This document shows, piece by piece, positions 8,838-16,889 of a stretch of DNA of 64,000 bases; the first letter of the stretch is position 1; each line of letters starts with the position of its first letter. Origin of the DNA: Herbihabitans rhizosphaerae (GTDB lineage Bacteria; Actinomycetota; Actinomycetes; Mycobacteriales; Pseudonocardiaceae); the NCBI RefSeq assembly GCF_004216555.1, contig NZ_SGWQ01000001.1, forward strand, positions 617,126 through 681,125, given 5' to 3'. The position numbers and the translations under genes were made by a program. Under the pieces are notes generated by a model. That model worked only from the letters and a program-made list of their open reading frames with translations, was not told where the DNA came from and did not search any database.

Positions 8838-10067
8838 CTATACGTCGCGTGACCGGTCGTTTACATGGCGATACTCGACCGATGATCCGACCACCGCGAG
8901 CACGGCGGTCGCCACGGCCGCGGCGGCCACCACCTCGGTGATCGATGAGCGCCACCACGCCAGCACCAGGACGATCTCCAGGGCCACGGCCAGCCACAAC
9001 AGCAGCGTCGACCGGCGGTCCGCGCTGGCGATCCGGGAGAACAGCAGGATCTGCGCGGCCGCGAGCAGCGATCCGACCAGCGCGAAGATCGCCACCGGCA
9101 GGTCGGCGCCGGCATAGCCCGCACCGCCGATCAGGCTCACCACGGTGTCGCCGAACAGCGCGGCCACCGCGATCACCACGGCGTCCAGCGCCGCGCACAC
9201 GGCCAGCGCGATCGCCACGGTCCTGCGGCGGTTCTCGGCGTCGGCGAGCCTCGGCAGCACGAGCACGCCGACCGCCTGCGGCAGCCAGTACGCGATCTTG
9301 GTGACCACCGCGCCGACCGCGTACTCGCCGGCCTCGTGCGCCGGCAGCGCGTGCCGGGCGAGCACCAGGTCCAGGTTCACCAGCAGCACCAGCGCCAGCA
9401 TCGCCTGGCCGGCGTGCGCGACCTCGCCGAGCCCGCGCCAGCCGCCGCGCACCGGGCGCGACCGTCCACAGAGGACCCAGCCGACCACGGCGGCGAGCAG
9501 CATGCCGGCCGCGGTACCGATCAGCGCGCCGGTCGGAGTGCGAGTGGTGAACAGGCCCGTGAGCGCGCCGCCGATCTTGCCGGCGCCTTCGAGGGCGACC
9601 AGTCCGGCCAGCGTGCCGAACCGGCGGGTGCCCTGCAGCACGCCGTGCCAGACGCCGAGCAGGGTGAGCGGGGCGAGCGATCCGGCGACGACGAGTGCCG
9701 CGGCCGGTCCGTCCAGGTGCAACAGCGCCACGAGGACCGGCACCATGGCGAACCCGAACGCGGTCACCCCGGCGGTGGCGATCAGCCCGAGAGTGAACGC
9801 CTCGCCACCTTCACGACGCCCGCGTGCCACCCGGAGGGCGACCACGGTCTGCAGGCCCATCGCGGGTACGGCGCCCACCACGAGCAGCGCGAACAGGGAG
9901 CTGAACTCGCCGAACACGCTCGGCGCGAGCACCCGAGCGGCGATCACGGTCAGCACGTACGCGGCTGCGTTGCTCGCGGCGAGCGCCACGGAGACGGCGA
10001 CCGCCTCCAGGCCGAGCTTGTTGGGCGCGCGCTCACCAGGAACCGTGTCCTGAGCGGCGCGTGTCAC
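8838..10067 (-). CDS. MOP-superfamily polysaccharide flippase (Wzx-like)
   Basis: A 409-residue, almost wholly hydrophobic protein with about 12 predicted helices. It begins with the pattern VAVSVALAASNAAAYVLTVIAARVLAPSVFGEFSSL, typical of polysaccharide-biosynthesis/Wzx-type lipid-linked oligosaccharide flippases. These move polyprenyl-linked sugars from the inner to the outer leaflet. It starts at GTG and ends convergent to aftD. Sitting among arabinan-assembly genes, it is a reasonable candidate for exporting a lipid-linked glycan intermediate, but the exact substrate is inference. A MATE transporter is a less likely alternative because the length and first-helix motif favour Wzx. Confidence 0.8.
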   Translation of the reverse strand: MTRAAQDTVPGERAPNKLGLEAVAVSVALAASNAAAYVLTVIAARVLAPSVFGEFSSLFALLVVGAVPAMGLQTVVALRVARGRREGGEAFTLGLIATAGVTAFGFAMVPVLVALLHLDGPAAALVVAGSLAPLTLLGVWHGVLQGTRRFGTLAGLVALEGAGKIGGALTGLFTTRTPTGALIGTAAGMLLAAVVGWVLCGRSRPVRGGWRGLGEVAHAGQAMLALVLLVNLDLVLARHALPAHEAGEYAVGAVVTKIAYWLPQAVGVLVLPRLADAENRRRTVAIALAVCAALDAVVIAVAALFGDTVVSLIGGAGYAGADLPVAIFALVGSLLAAAQILLFSRIASADRRSTLLLWLAVALEIVLVLAWWRSSITEVVAAAAVATAVLAVVGSSVEYRHVNDRSRDV

Positions 10068-10164
10068 AGGCAGACCTCGTACTGGCGGGTAACTTCTCGA
10101 GTGACTGTAGACCCGTTGCGCCTCAACGAGTCCACATTGCGCTGAACGGCCCGCCGCCCTGCTG

Positions 10165-10262
10165 CAAACGCGCGAGTCCCGCGCTGTGCACCGGTGAGTC
10201 CCGCGCTGTGCACGTGCAGGGCGCGGGACTCGCCGTGCCTGAGCGCGGAACTCGCGCCGTCA
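10165..10262. repeat. Intergenic GCGCGGGACTCGC repeat cluster 1
   Basis: Within about 90 bp the 13-mer GCGCGGGACTCGC or a near match appears four times: twice reversed (GCGAGTCCCGCGC and a one-mismatch copy) and twice forward (one exact, one as GCGCGGAACTCGC), with GTGCA spacers. The arms can fold against each other. The cluster fills the divergent gap between the flippase and the next plus-strand gene; a related cluster is at 18061-18148. Function unknown. Confidence 0.8.
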
Positions 10263-10289
10263 CGAGTGCACACCGGCTAGCGTCTGACC

Positions 10290-11951
10290 ATGGCACTGGT
10301 GATCGTGGCGGCGCTGATCGCCATCGCGGTCCTGGCGCCCGTGCTCGTACCGGGCTTCGTGCTGACCTACGACATGGTGTTCACGCCGAGCATGTCGCTG
10401 GTGCCCGACGCGCTCGGCCTCGGCTCGGCGCTCCCCCGCTCGGTGCCGGCCGACGCGGTGATCGCCCTGGCCACCGGCGTGCTGCCGGGCGACCTCGTGC
10501 AGAAGATCATCCTCGCCGCCGCCCTGTTCGCGGGCGCGCTGGGCGCCGGCCGGCTCGTCCCGACCGACTCCACGTGGACCCGGGTGATCGCCGCGACGGC
10601 ATACGGCTGGAGCGGATATGTCGCCGAACGCCTGGTCATCGGGCACTGGCCGCTGCTGCTCAGCTACGCCTGCCTGCCCTGGATCGCCGCCGCCGGACTG
10701 GCCATGCGACGCCGCGAACCGAAGGCCACCGCCCGGCTGATCCTCGCGCTCGCCCCGGCAGTGCTCACCCCGCCCGGCGGGCTGATCGCGGCCGCCGTCG
10801 CGATCACCACCGCCGGCGCCCGCCGCGCGTGGATCACCGTCGGCATCGCGGTCGTGATCAACGCGCCGTGGTGGGTGCCGTCCGTGCTCAACCCGGCCGG
10901 CGGCGGCTCGGATCCCTTTGGTGTCACCGCGTTCGCCTCGCGCGCGGAGAGCTGGGGCGGCCCGGTGACCAGCCTGCTCGGGCTCGGCGGGATCTGGAAC
11001 TCCGCCACCGTCCCGGCCAGTCGCACCAGCCCGATCGCGCCGCTGCTGATCCTCGCCATGGTGGCCGTCGCGCTGTATGGCATGCGCGAGCTGGCCCGCC
11101 GCTGGGGACCACGACCCGCGATCGGCCTGCTGCTGCTCGGCGCGTTCGGCGTCCTGGTCGCGGCACTCGGCGCGCTCCCGGTCGGCGAGGACGTCATGCG
11201 CTGGACGGTGGCCAACGTCCCCGGCGGCGGGCTGCTGCGGGACGCGCAGAAGTTCGTCGCGTGGTGGGCGCTTCCGCTGGCGATCGGGTTCGCGCTCGCG
11301 GTGGAGACGGTGGCCAAGCGGCGGGTGGTGCTGCTGGCCGCGGCGGCCGCGTTGCCCGTGGCGATGCTGCCCGACCTGGCGTGGGGTGCCGCCGGCCGAC
11401 TCGAGGCGGTCGACTACCCGGACGACTGGGAGCGTGTGCGCGCCGTGGTCGCCGCCGACGATCGCCCCGGCGACGTGCTCGCACTGCCGCTGTCCACGTT
11501 CCGCAAGTTCGACTGGAACGATCGGCGTACCCAGCTCGATCCGGCGCCGCGCTGGTTCGACCGCCCTACCGTGATCGAGGACCTGCTGCCGGCCGGCGGC
11601 GGAGTGGTGCGTGGTGAGGACCCGCGTGCTGAGCAGGTGCGTGCCGCGATCGCGTCGCGGAAACCCTTGGGCCAGGCGGGAATCGGCTGGGTACTGGTCG
11701 AGCACGGCACACCCGGCCCGCTCGACCAGTCCATTGTGGACGGGCTGCCGGCGGTCCACTCCGGACAGTGGTTGACCCTGTACCGCGTGCCGGATCCGGT
11801 GGCGCCAGTGGAGGTACGGACACCGCCGAAGGCACCAGTCCTGGTCGCCGACTTCGCCGCACTGGCGCTGATCGCCGCCGGACTGTTGTCGCGGGTGTTA
11901 CCAGCGGGTAGATTCAACCTGACCAGGCGAGGTGTGCGCAGTGAGGAGTAG
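10290..11951 (+). CDS. GT-C-like polytopic membrane protein of the envelope cluster
   Basis: A 553-residue membrane protein with about 12 hydrophobic helices, starting MALVIVAALIAIAVLAPVL and carrying DMVFTPSMSL in the first loop. The pattern resembles actinobacterial conserved membrane proteins of the Rv0226c type found next to arabinan genes, which look like GT-C glycosyltransferases without an assigned acceptor. The C-terminal third (from about residue 380) contains a soluble segment before a final helix. It overlaps nothing upstream and is followed after 3 bp by the DUF2613 gene, forming a three-gene operon with the acyltransferase. Codon 537 is TTA (11898-11900), a leucine codon that is rare here and in Streptomyces depends on bldA. 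Transfer of a sugar from a polyprenyl donor is inference. Confidence 0.75.
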   Translation: MALVIVAALIAIAVLAPVLVPGFVLTYDMVFTPSMSLVPDALGLGSALPRSVPADAVIALATGVLPGDLVQKIILAAALFAGALGAGRLVPTDSTWTRVIAATAYGWSGYVAERLVIGHWPLLLSYACLPWIAAAGLAMRRREPKATARLILALAPAVLTPPGGLIAAAVAITTAGARRAWITVGIAVVINAPWWVPSVLNPAGGGSDPFGVTAFASRAESWGGPVTSLLGLGGIWNSATVPASRTSPIAPLLILAMVAVALYGMRELARRWGPRPAIGLLLLGAFGVLVAALGALPVGEDVMRWTVANVPGGGLLRDAQKFVAWWALPLAIGFALAVETVAKRRVVLLAAAAALPVAMLPDLAWGAAGRLEAVDYPDDWERVRAVVAADDRPGDVLALPLSTFRKFDWNDRRTQLDPAPRWFDRPTVIEDLLPAGGGVVRGEDPRAEQVRAAIASRKPLGQAGIGWVLVEHGTPGPLDQSIVDGLPAVHSGQWLTLYRVPDPVAPVEVRTPPKAPVLVADFAALALIAAGLLSRVLPAGRFNLTRRGVRSEE

Positions 11952-11954
11952 GCC

Positions 11955-12104
11955 GTGGGCAAGGTTGTGAGCCTGATCGCGTCGGTGCTGATCGGTATGG
12001 CCGCCGCGTTCGGCGTCGCCTACGGACTCAGCTCGGCGGCCGACCCGGACAAGGACGTCAAGGTGGAGAACGCCTCCGTCCCGGTGCCCTACGACGCGCG
12101 CTGA
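11955..12104 (+). CDS. DUF2613 small membrane/secreted protein
   Basis: This gene is only 150 nt long and encodes 49 residues. It starts at GTG (11955) with GGAG 6 nt upstream, formed by the end of the preceding gene, and ends TGA 4 nt before the next start. The protein has one N-terminal hydrophobic helix (residues 4-26, VVSLIASVLIGMAAAFGVAY) followed by a short charged tail ending VPVPYDAR. Size, topology and position beside aftD match the DUF2613 family (Rv0236A in M. tuberculosis), whose function is unknown. The tight packing suggests it is made together with the GT-C-like protein and the acyltransferase. A signal peptide or a signal anchor are both possible. Confidence 0.75.
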   Translation: MGKVVSLIASVLIGMAAAFGVAYGLSSAADPDKDVKVENASVPVPYDAR

Positions 12105-12108
12105 GCCT

Positions 12109-13182
12109 ATGCGGGATGCCGACGCGTTCCGGCGCGCCAGCGCCACCGTCGGCTGGTACGGGGATCCGACCGTCTCGTGGAGCATCCTGCTCGTCGCACG
12201 CCTGACCGAACCAGTCGACCCGACGCCGGTGCGACGCCGGCTGGCCGCGGCGGCGCGCGAACACCCTGGCCTCGGCCCGGAGCCGACCGTCCACTTGACA
12301 CAGTCGCACGACGAATTCCTCAAGCTGCGCAACGATTTCGCGAGCGAGCCGTATGCCGGTGGCAAGCCGCTGGTGCGGGTCGCGGTGTGCGCCGACGAGC
12401 CCGCGGTGCTGCTCGCCGCGCACCACGGCGCGCTGGACGGGCTGGGTCTGCTGGCGCTGCTCGGGCGGGCGCTGGACGTCGAGGTGCGCACCGGCGTGAC
12501 CGGTGTGTCCGACCGGTCGACCACCGCGCCGTTCCCGCTGTCCGCCGCGCGACGCGCGACCGAGGCGATCTTCACCCCACCCGCGCGGATCCAGCCCTCC
12601 GGGCACGCCCTCGCCGGTGACGTGTTCGCCGCGCACAACGGATCGCGCGCGCCGGTCGGCTCGGCGGCGCTGACCGCCGCGGCGAGTGCCGCCACCCGAT
12701 CGTGGAACAGCGCGCGTGGGGGTGCACAGTCACGCGTGGTGGCCGCGGTCGGCGCGTCCCGCCGAGCCGGGGATGACCTCCTGCCCGAACACCGCAGCAC
12801 GTTCCTGCGGCTTCGGCTGCCCGGGGACACGACTACTACCCAGCGCATACGGGAGATGCTGGCCAGCCAGCCCACCGAACCGGACTTTCCCGCGCGGTCC
12901 AGCGCACCGGCACGCGCGCTGATCCGACTGCTCGCGCCGCGCCTGGGCTCGACCTTCCTGGCGTCCAACCTGGGCCCGGTCTCCGCCGGAGACACCGTGC
13001 GGTCGCTGGAGTTCTACCCGGAGGCCAGCGGCCGGTCCGGCGTGGCGTTCGGCGCGGCGACCGTCGCCGACACCACCACGATCACCGTGCGGGCCCGCGG
13101 GCGCGACTTCGACGACGCCTCAGCGCGCGCCCTGCTCGACGAGGTCGTGCGCGCTCTGCACACCGAGCTCGCCGCTCGGTAG
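12109..13182 (+). CDS. Condensation-fold acyltransferase (HHxxxDG)
   Basis: A 357-residue protein of the CoA-dependent acyltransferase / condensation-domain superfamily. The catalytic motif HHGALDG is present at about residues 106-112 (the second His is the general base and Asp is structural), and the C-terminal half keeps the GPVSAG-type strand. It is shorter than wax-ester synthases or NRPS condensation domains (about 430-450) and closest in organisation to PapA-like acyltransferases. These esterify sugar or polyketide hydroxyls using acyl-CoA or carrier-bound acyl groups. It starts 4 nt after the DUF2613 stop and is the last gene of that operon. Acylation of the cluster's glycan or glycolipid is inferred from context. 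Its 3' end overlaps the convergent GT4 gene by 63 bp. Confidence 0.72.
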   Translation: MRDADAFRRASATVGWYGDPTVSWSILLVARLTEPVDPTPVRRRLAAAAREHPGLGPEPTVHLTQSHDEFLKLRNDFASEPYAGGKPLVRVAVCADEPAVLLAAHHGALDGLGLLALLGRALDVEVRTGVTGVSDRSTTAPFPLSAARRATEAIFTPPARIQPSGHALAGDVFAAHNGSRAPVGSAALTAAASAATRSWNSARGGAQSRVVAAVGASRRAGDDLLPEHRSTFLRLRLPGDTTTTQRIREMLASQPTEPDFPARSSAPARALIRLLAPRLGSTFLASNLGPVSAGDTVRSLEFYPEASGRSGVAFGAATVADTTTITVRARGRDFDDASARALLDEVVRALHTELAAR

Positions 13183-14280
13183 TCCGGCCACCTCGCGCAC
13201 GAGGTGCTCGAACTCGTCCAGGCTGGTCTCCCAGTCGAACGTGGCGGCCCGCCGCCGGCCCGCCTCGCCCATCGCCGTGCGCCGCTCGGCGTCCGCGAGC
13301 AACACCTCGATCTTCGCCACGAAGTCGTGGAAACCGTTGGCCAGCAAGCCGGTTCGATTGTCCACAATGGACTCGGCGACCCCGCCGGCCGACCGGTAGG
13401 CGACCGAGGGGACACCGTGCCCGGCCGCCTCCATGATCACGATGCCCCAGCCTTCCTTGGCCGACGGGCACAGGTGCACCCAGGCGCGCGCGAGCGTCTC
13501 GTGCTTGGCCTGCTCGGTCATCCACCCGTGCAGGCGCACGCGATCGGCGACGCCGCGCCGGCTGGCGTACTCGGCGAGCACCGGGTACCACGGACCCTCG
13601 CCGACCACCTCCAGGCGCAGGTCGGGCCAGTGCGGCGCCAGCGCTACCACGGCATCGATCGCGTGCTCGATCTGCTTGTGCGGCACCAGCCGGCTCACCA
13701 GGACCAGCGTCGGCTCGGCGGCCGGTGCGGCTTGGGTCGGGGGTGGCGGCTCGACACCGTTGCAGACCACATTCACCCGAGAGGACTCCACGCCGAGGTC
13801 GGCCAGCTCGCGACGGGTCACATCGGACACCGTTACGTAACGGCAGTTACGGAACAGGCGTGGTGCGAGCGTCGACTCGATCCACCAGCCCAGCCGGCCA
13901 AGCCGTCGGCCGAACGCGCTGTACCACTGCTGCTCGTGCAGGTGGTGCACCAGGATCAGCACCGGGCAGCGGGCCACTAGCCTCGCGAAGAACGGCATTC
14001 CGTTCTGCACGTCGACGACGAGGTCCGCGCGCGCGAACGCGATCGCGACCAGCGCGTGCAGGTACACGGTGAACTTGTTGCCGGCGCGGCGAAAGCGCAC
14101 CCCGTCGACGGTTTCCAGGCGCGGCGCGCGATCGTGTGCCGCACACTGGATCGCAACCTGATAGCCACGCCGCGCCAGCCCCTCCGCCATCCGCTCGACG
14201 TAGCGCTCCGAGCCCCCGCCCTCGGGGTGGCGCGTGTCGCGCCAGTTGACGAGCAACACCCGAGGGCGCTGAACTGCCAT
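13120..14280 (-). CDS. GT4 family glycosyltransferase
   Basis: A 386-residue GT-B fold glycosyltransferase of family 4. The N-terminal domain starts RVLLVNWRDTRHPEGGGSERYV, with the glycine-rich loop typical of the acceptor domain. The C-terminal donor-binding domain has LVLVSRLVPHKQIEHAI and the E-x7-E signature in KEGWGIVIMEAA. It is cytoplasmic, probably membrane-associated, and uses a nucleotide sugar. Its closest positional counterpart is mycobacterial Rv0225, also divergent from a methyltransferase (Rv0224c), and the same divergent pair occurs here with an 84-bp shared promoter region. The donor and acceptor are not predictable from the sequence. Confidence 0.88.
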   Translation of the reverse strand: MAVQRPRVLLVNWRDTRHPEGGGSERYVERMAEGLARRGYQVAIQCAAHDRAPRLETVDGVRFRRAGNKFTVYLHALVAIAFARADLVVDVQNGMPFFARLVARCPVLILVHHLHEQQWYSAFGRRLGRLGWWIESTLAPRLFRNCRYVTVSDVTRRELADLGVESSRVNVVCNGVEPPPPTQAAPAAEPTLVLVSRLVPHKQIEHAIDAVVALAPHWPDLRLEVVGEGPWYPVLAEYASRRGVADRVRLHGWMTEQAKHETLARAWVHLCPSAKEGWGIVIMEAAGHGVPSVAYRSAGGVAESIVDNRTGLLANGFHDFVAKIEVLLADAERRTAMGEAGRRRAATFDWETSLDEFEHLVREVAGLPSGELGVQSAHDLVEQGAR

Positions 14281-14364
14281 GCGCTCTCTCCAGACGGTCG
14301 CGATGGTAGGTTACCGAGTAGTAGCGTCAATCTAATTCACCCGATCGAGGAAAGCGACATCCAA

Positions 14365-15138
14365 ATGTCGGAAACGCGCACAAGAATCGATTCAGCTTCG
14401 TCGAGCGCGTCCCGATCCAACGCGACACTCGGACGGTCCGTCCGACTTTTTCGCGCGTTCCTCGTCGAACAGACCGATCCCGATCACTTTTATCAGACGC
14501 TCGCCGAGGATTCGGTACGCCAAATAGCCGAGTACACCCCGCTCGACGGGCGGACCGCACTCGATGTCGGCGGCGGTCCCGGCTATTTCTCGGACGCGTT
14601 CACGGCGAAGGGGGCACACTACGTCGGGCTCGACCCGGACGTCGGCGAACTGTCCGCGCGGGGCGCGCCACAGCCCGGCATGATCCGCGCCAGCGGCACT
14701 GAACTCCCAGTTCAGACGGGGTCCGTCGACATCTGCTACTCGTCCAACGTGCTCGAGCACGTCGCCAATCCGCACGCGATGCTGGACGAGATGACGCGGG
14801 TGACCAAACCCGGCGGGACGGTCGTCGTCTCGTTCACACCGTGGTATTCGCCATGGGGCGGCCACGAAACGGCGCCATGGCACTTCCTTGGCGGCGAATT
14901 CGCCCGGCGACGCTATGTGAAACGCGTCGGGCACGAGCCGAAGAACCGTTTCGGCCACAGTTTGTTCCCGCTCACAGTCAGCGCGGTGCTGAAATGGGCG
15001 AAACGTTGTGACGAAGCACAGATCGTCAAAGCTCTACCGCGTTACCACCCCTGGTGGGCACAGTGGATCGTGCACGTTCCGCTGCTGCGTGAATTCGCGT
15101 CGTGGAACCTGCTCGTGGTCCTGCGAAAGAATCACTGA
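14365..15138 (+). CDS. Class I SAM-dependent methyltransferase (Rv0224c-like)
   Basis: A 257-residue methyltransferase of the Methyltransf_11 type. Motif I is TALDVGGGPGYFS, motif II ends GLDPD, and the motif DICYSSNVLEHVANP is followed by EMTRVTKPGGTVVVSF. The ATG at 14365 is chosen because GAGGAAAG lies upstream and the protein then begins close to the conserved domain; the open frame extends further 5' without support. It is divergent from the GT4 gene, matching the Rv0224c/Rv0225 arrangement of mycobacteria. The acceptor is probably a lipid or glycan because the C-terminus contains aromatic, membrane-facing stretches (YHPWWAQWIVHVPLL). That is inference. Confidence 0.85.
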   Translation: MSETRTRIDSASSSASRSNATLGRSVRLFRAFLVEQTDPDHFYQTLAEDSVRQIAEYTPLDGRTALDVGGGPGYFSDAFTAKGAHYVGLDPDVGELSARGAPQPGMIRASGTELPVQTGSVDICYSSNVLEHVANPHAMLDEMTRVTKPGGTVVVSFTPWYSPWGGHETAPWHFLGGEFARRRYVKRVGHEPKNRFGHSLFPLTVSAVLKWAKRCDEAQIVKALPRYHPWWAQWIVHVPLLREFASWNLLVVLRKNH

Positions 15139-15142
15139 ACCG

Positions 15143-16147
15143 TCATCGGGAGCCGACCAACTCCGACGGCGCCGGCGGCGCGTGCCGGCCGTTGCCACCC
15201 TCACGCCGGCCGTACAGGAACACCAGCACCGCCCCGACCAGGATCAGCACACCGCCGACCGAGATCAGCACGGCCGGGCCGATCGAGGCGACCAGCCGCA
15301 GCTTGGACCTGTTCTCCGAGGCCTGCTTCACGAAGTCGTCGATCGTCGCGTCGGTGTAGAGGAAGTTCGCGTCCGACACCACGGTGCCGGTCGACTGGCC
15401 GGGCAGCCGCAACTCCTGGCGGTTGGTCTCCTCGGCCTTGACGATCATGCCGCTCACCGGCTCGATCCACAGCGTGCGCTTCACGCTGTAGTACCGCTCG
15501 GTGTCCACAGTGGACTCCGAACGGCCGACGAGCGCGCCGGGCACCTTCTGGTCGGCGATCTTGGTCGGCGCCACGTCCTGGACGAACCGGTACACGTCGA
15601 GGTCCTTCACGGTGTCCTCGCCGTCGTAGCGCGCCTCGACCGCCCGGCGCAGCGACATGTCGAACATGCCGTAGGAGCGCTGCTCGGTGAAGAACGGGAA
15701 CTTGAAGTTCTGCCCGTCCTGCCGGAAACCCTTCTCCCGCTTGCCCTGCTCGGCCTCGATCCACCGGTCACTGCAGGACGAGGCCGCCTCGTTGGTCTGG
15801 CGGTCAAGGCACTCCTGGCGCAGGGTCGCGCTGACGACCTTGCCCTCCGGCGTCGTGACGCGCACGCCCTCCTGCCACACCGCGACGTCGCCGTCCGGCT
15901 TCGCGTCGGCCACCGTGAGGTTGCCCTCGACCTTGCGCGTCGCGGTCAGGTTGACCCCGCGCAGGATCTCGGCTTTACCGTCGGTAACCGCCAACGCGGT
16001 CGCGCCCTTGGCCTCCGCCTTGGACGTCGACTGCTGATCCAGCGGGATCTTGGCCAGCCCCGGGTAGGCGTACAGCAACAGCAGCAGACCGAGCGCGACC
16101 CCGAACACGCCCAGTCCTAGCAGGATGAATCCGACCGTGCGCCGCAA
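15143..16147 (-). CDS. PorA-family / DUF3068 membrane protein
   Basis: A 334-residue protein with one N-terminal helix (about residues 5-27), a long extracytoplasmic domain and one C-terminal helix (about 285-312), followed by a short basic tail. The ectodomain has many polar beta-like segments and a CSDRW cysteine motif. The layout and sequence feel match the DUF3068/porin-PorA-associated family, which includes Rv0227c of the mycobacterial arabinan region. Its function is unknown despite the family name; an extracytoplasmic envelope-assembly role is plausible. It ends 4 bp from the convergent methyltransferase stop. No signal-peptidase site is evident, so the first helix likely stays as an anchor. 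Confidence 0.78.
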   Translation of the reverse strand: MRRTVGFILLGLGVFGVALGLLLLLYAYPGLAKIPLDQQSTSKAEAKGATALAVTDGKAEILRGVNLTATRKVEGNLTVADAKPDGDVAVWQEGVRVTTPEGKVVSATLRQECLDRQTNEAASSCSDRWIEAEQGKREKGFRQDGQNFKFPFFTEQRSYGMFDMSLRRAVEARYDGEDTVKDLDVYRFVQDVAPTKIADQKVPGALVGRSESTVDTERYYSVKRTLWIEPVSGMIVKAEETNRQELRLPGQSTGTVVSDANFLYTDATIDDFVKQASENRSKLRLVASIGPAVLISVGGVLILVGAVLVFLYGRREGGNGRHAPPAPSELVGSR

Positions 16148-16328
16148 GATGTCCTCCGTGTCGACCGGGCGTCGGGCCCGCCCGGAAAAAGTGTTACCAG
16201 ACAGTAGCTTCCCGGTCCACGAATTGGAACCCGCGTGACAAAAGCGTGAGTGACTCTCGGGTTACTACCCGGAGTAACAGCTCCGAGTGGCGGCCGAATG
16301 CCGGCCGAATGGCGCAATACGGGCTGGC

Positions 16329-16844
16329 CTACCGACCGAACGGCGTCGTCGAACCGTACCGCTGGTGATCGGTCGACCCCGCTGTGCGCACGGCCAACAC
16401 CGCCCCGACCGTGGACAACACGGCGGCGAGCAGCCCGAGATACAGCCCGAAGCTCGCGCTCGACGTCGCGTCCTCTGGCTTGAGGCCGTACTTGCTGATC
16501 GCGCCGCCGTCCGGTTCCGGCAGCGTCGCCCAGCGCACCACGACGAGCACCAGCGCGGCGACGGCCATACCGAGCCACAACAGCGACACGCCGGGCAGCC
16601 GCAGCCCGAACTGCGGCGCGATGTTCAGCGCGCCCGCGATGATCAACAGCAGCATCGGGAACCAGCCGACGAACCCGGCGCCCCAGCCGCTGGACCACGG
16701 CTTCACGCCGAACGCACGCACCAGCTCGGCGAGCGGGCCGGTGATCCCGTGCCACGGCAGCACGCTGGCCACCAGCGCGAGCAGGCCGCAGCCGACGCCG
16801 ACCCACTGGACCGCGCCCACCTGCTTGGCGTCAAAGCTCGCCAT
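16329..16844 (-). CDS. Four-helix membrane protein of unknown function
   Basis: A 171-residue protein with four hydrophobic segments (about residues 10-30, 58-78, 86-103 and 132-154) and a conserved-looking tryptophan-rich loop after the first helix (LPWHGITGPLAELVRAFGVKPWSSGWG). I do not recognise the family. The ATG at 16844 is preferred over an in-frame GTG-class start at 16880. The next gene upstream on the same strand is the isochorismate synthase, only 45 bp away, so the two are probably co-transcribed. The C-terminal ~20 residues are polar (STDHQRYGSTTPFGR) and probably cytoplasmic. No catalytic motif is visible. Confidence 0.65.
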   Translation of the reverse strand: MASFDAKQVGAVQWVGVGCGLLALVASVLPWHGITGPLAELVRAFGVKPWSSGWGAGFVGWFPMLLLIIAGALNIAPQFGLRLPGVSLLWLGMAVAALVLVVVRWATLPEPDGGAISKYGLKPEDATSSASFGLYLGLLAAVLSTVGAVLAVRTAGSTDHQRYGSTTPFGR

Positions 16845-16889
16845 ACCTGCCAGTATCGCCAGTTCGGGCCCACACGGCACGTCGAGCGA

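Noticed and set aside
10061-11617. Plus-strand open frame overlapping the GT-C-like membrane gene
   Set aside because: Arg/Gly/Ala-rich shadow in another frame. The 10290-11951 frame has membrane helices and the expected codon bias.
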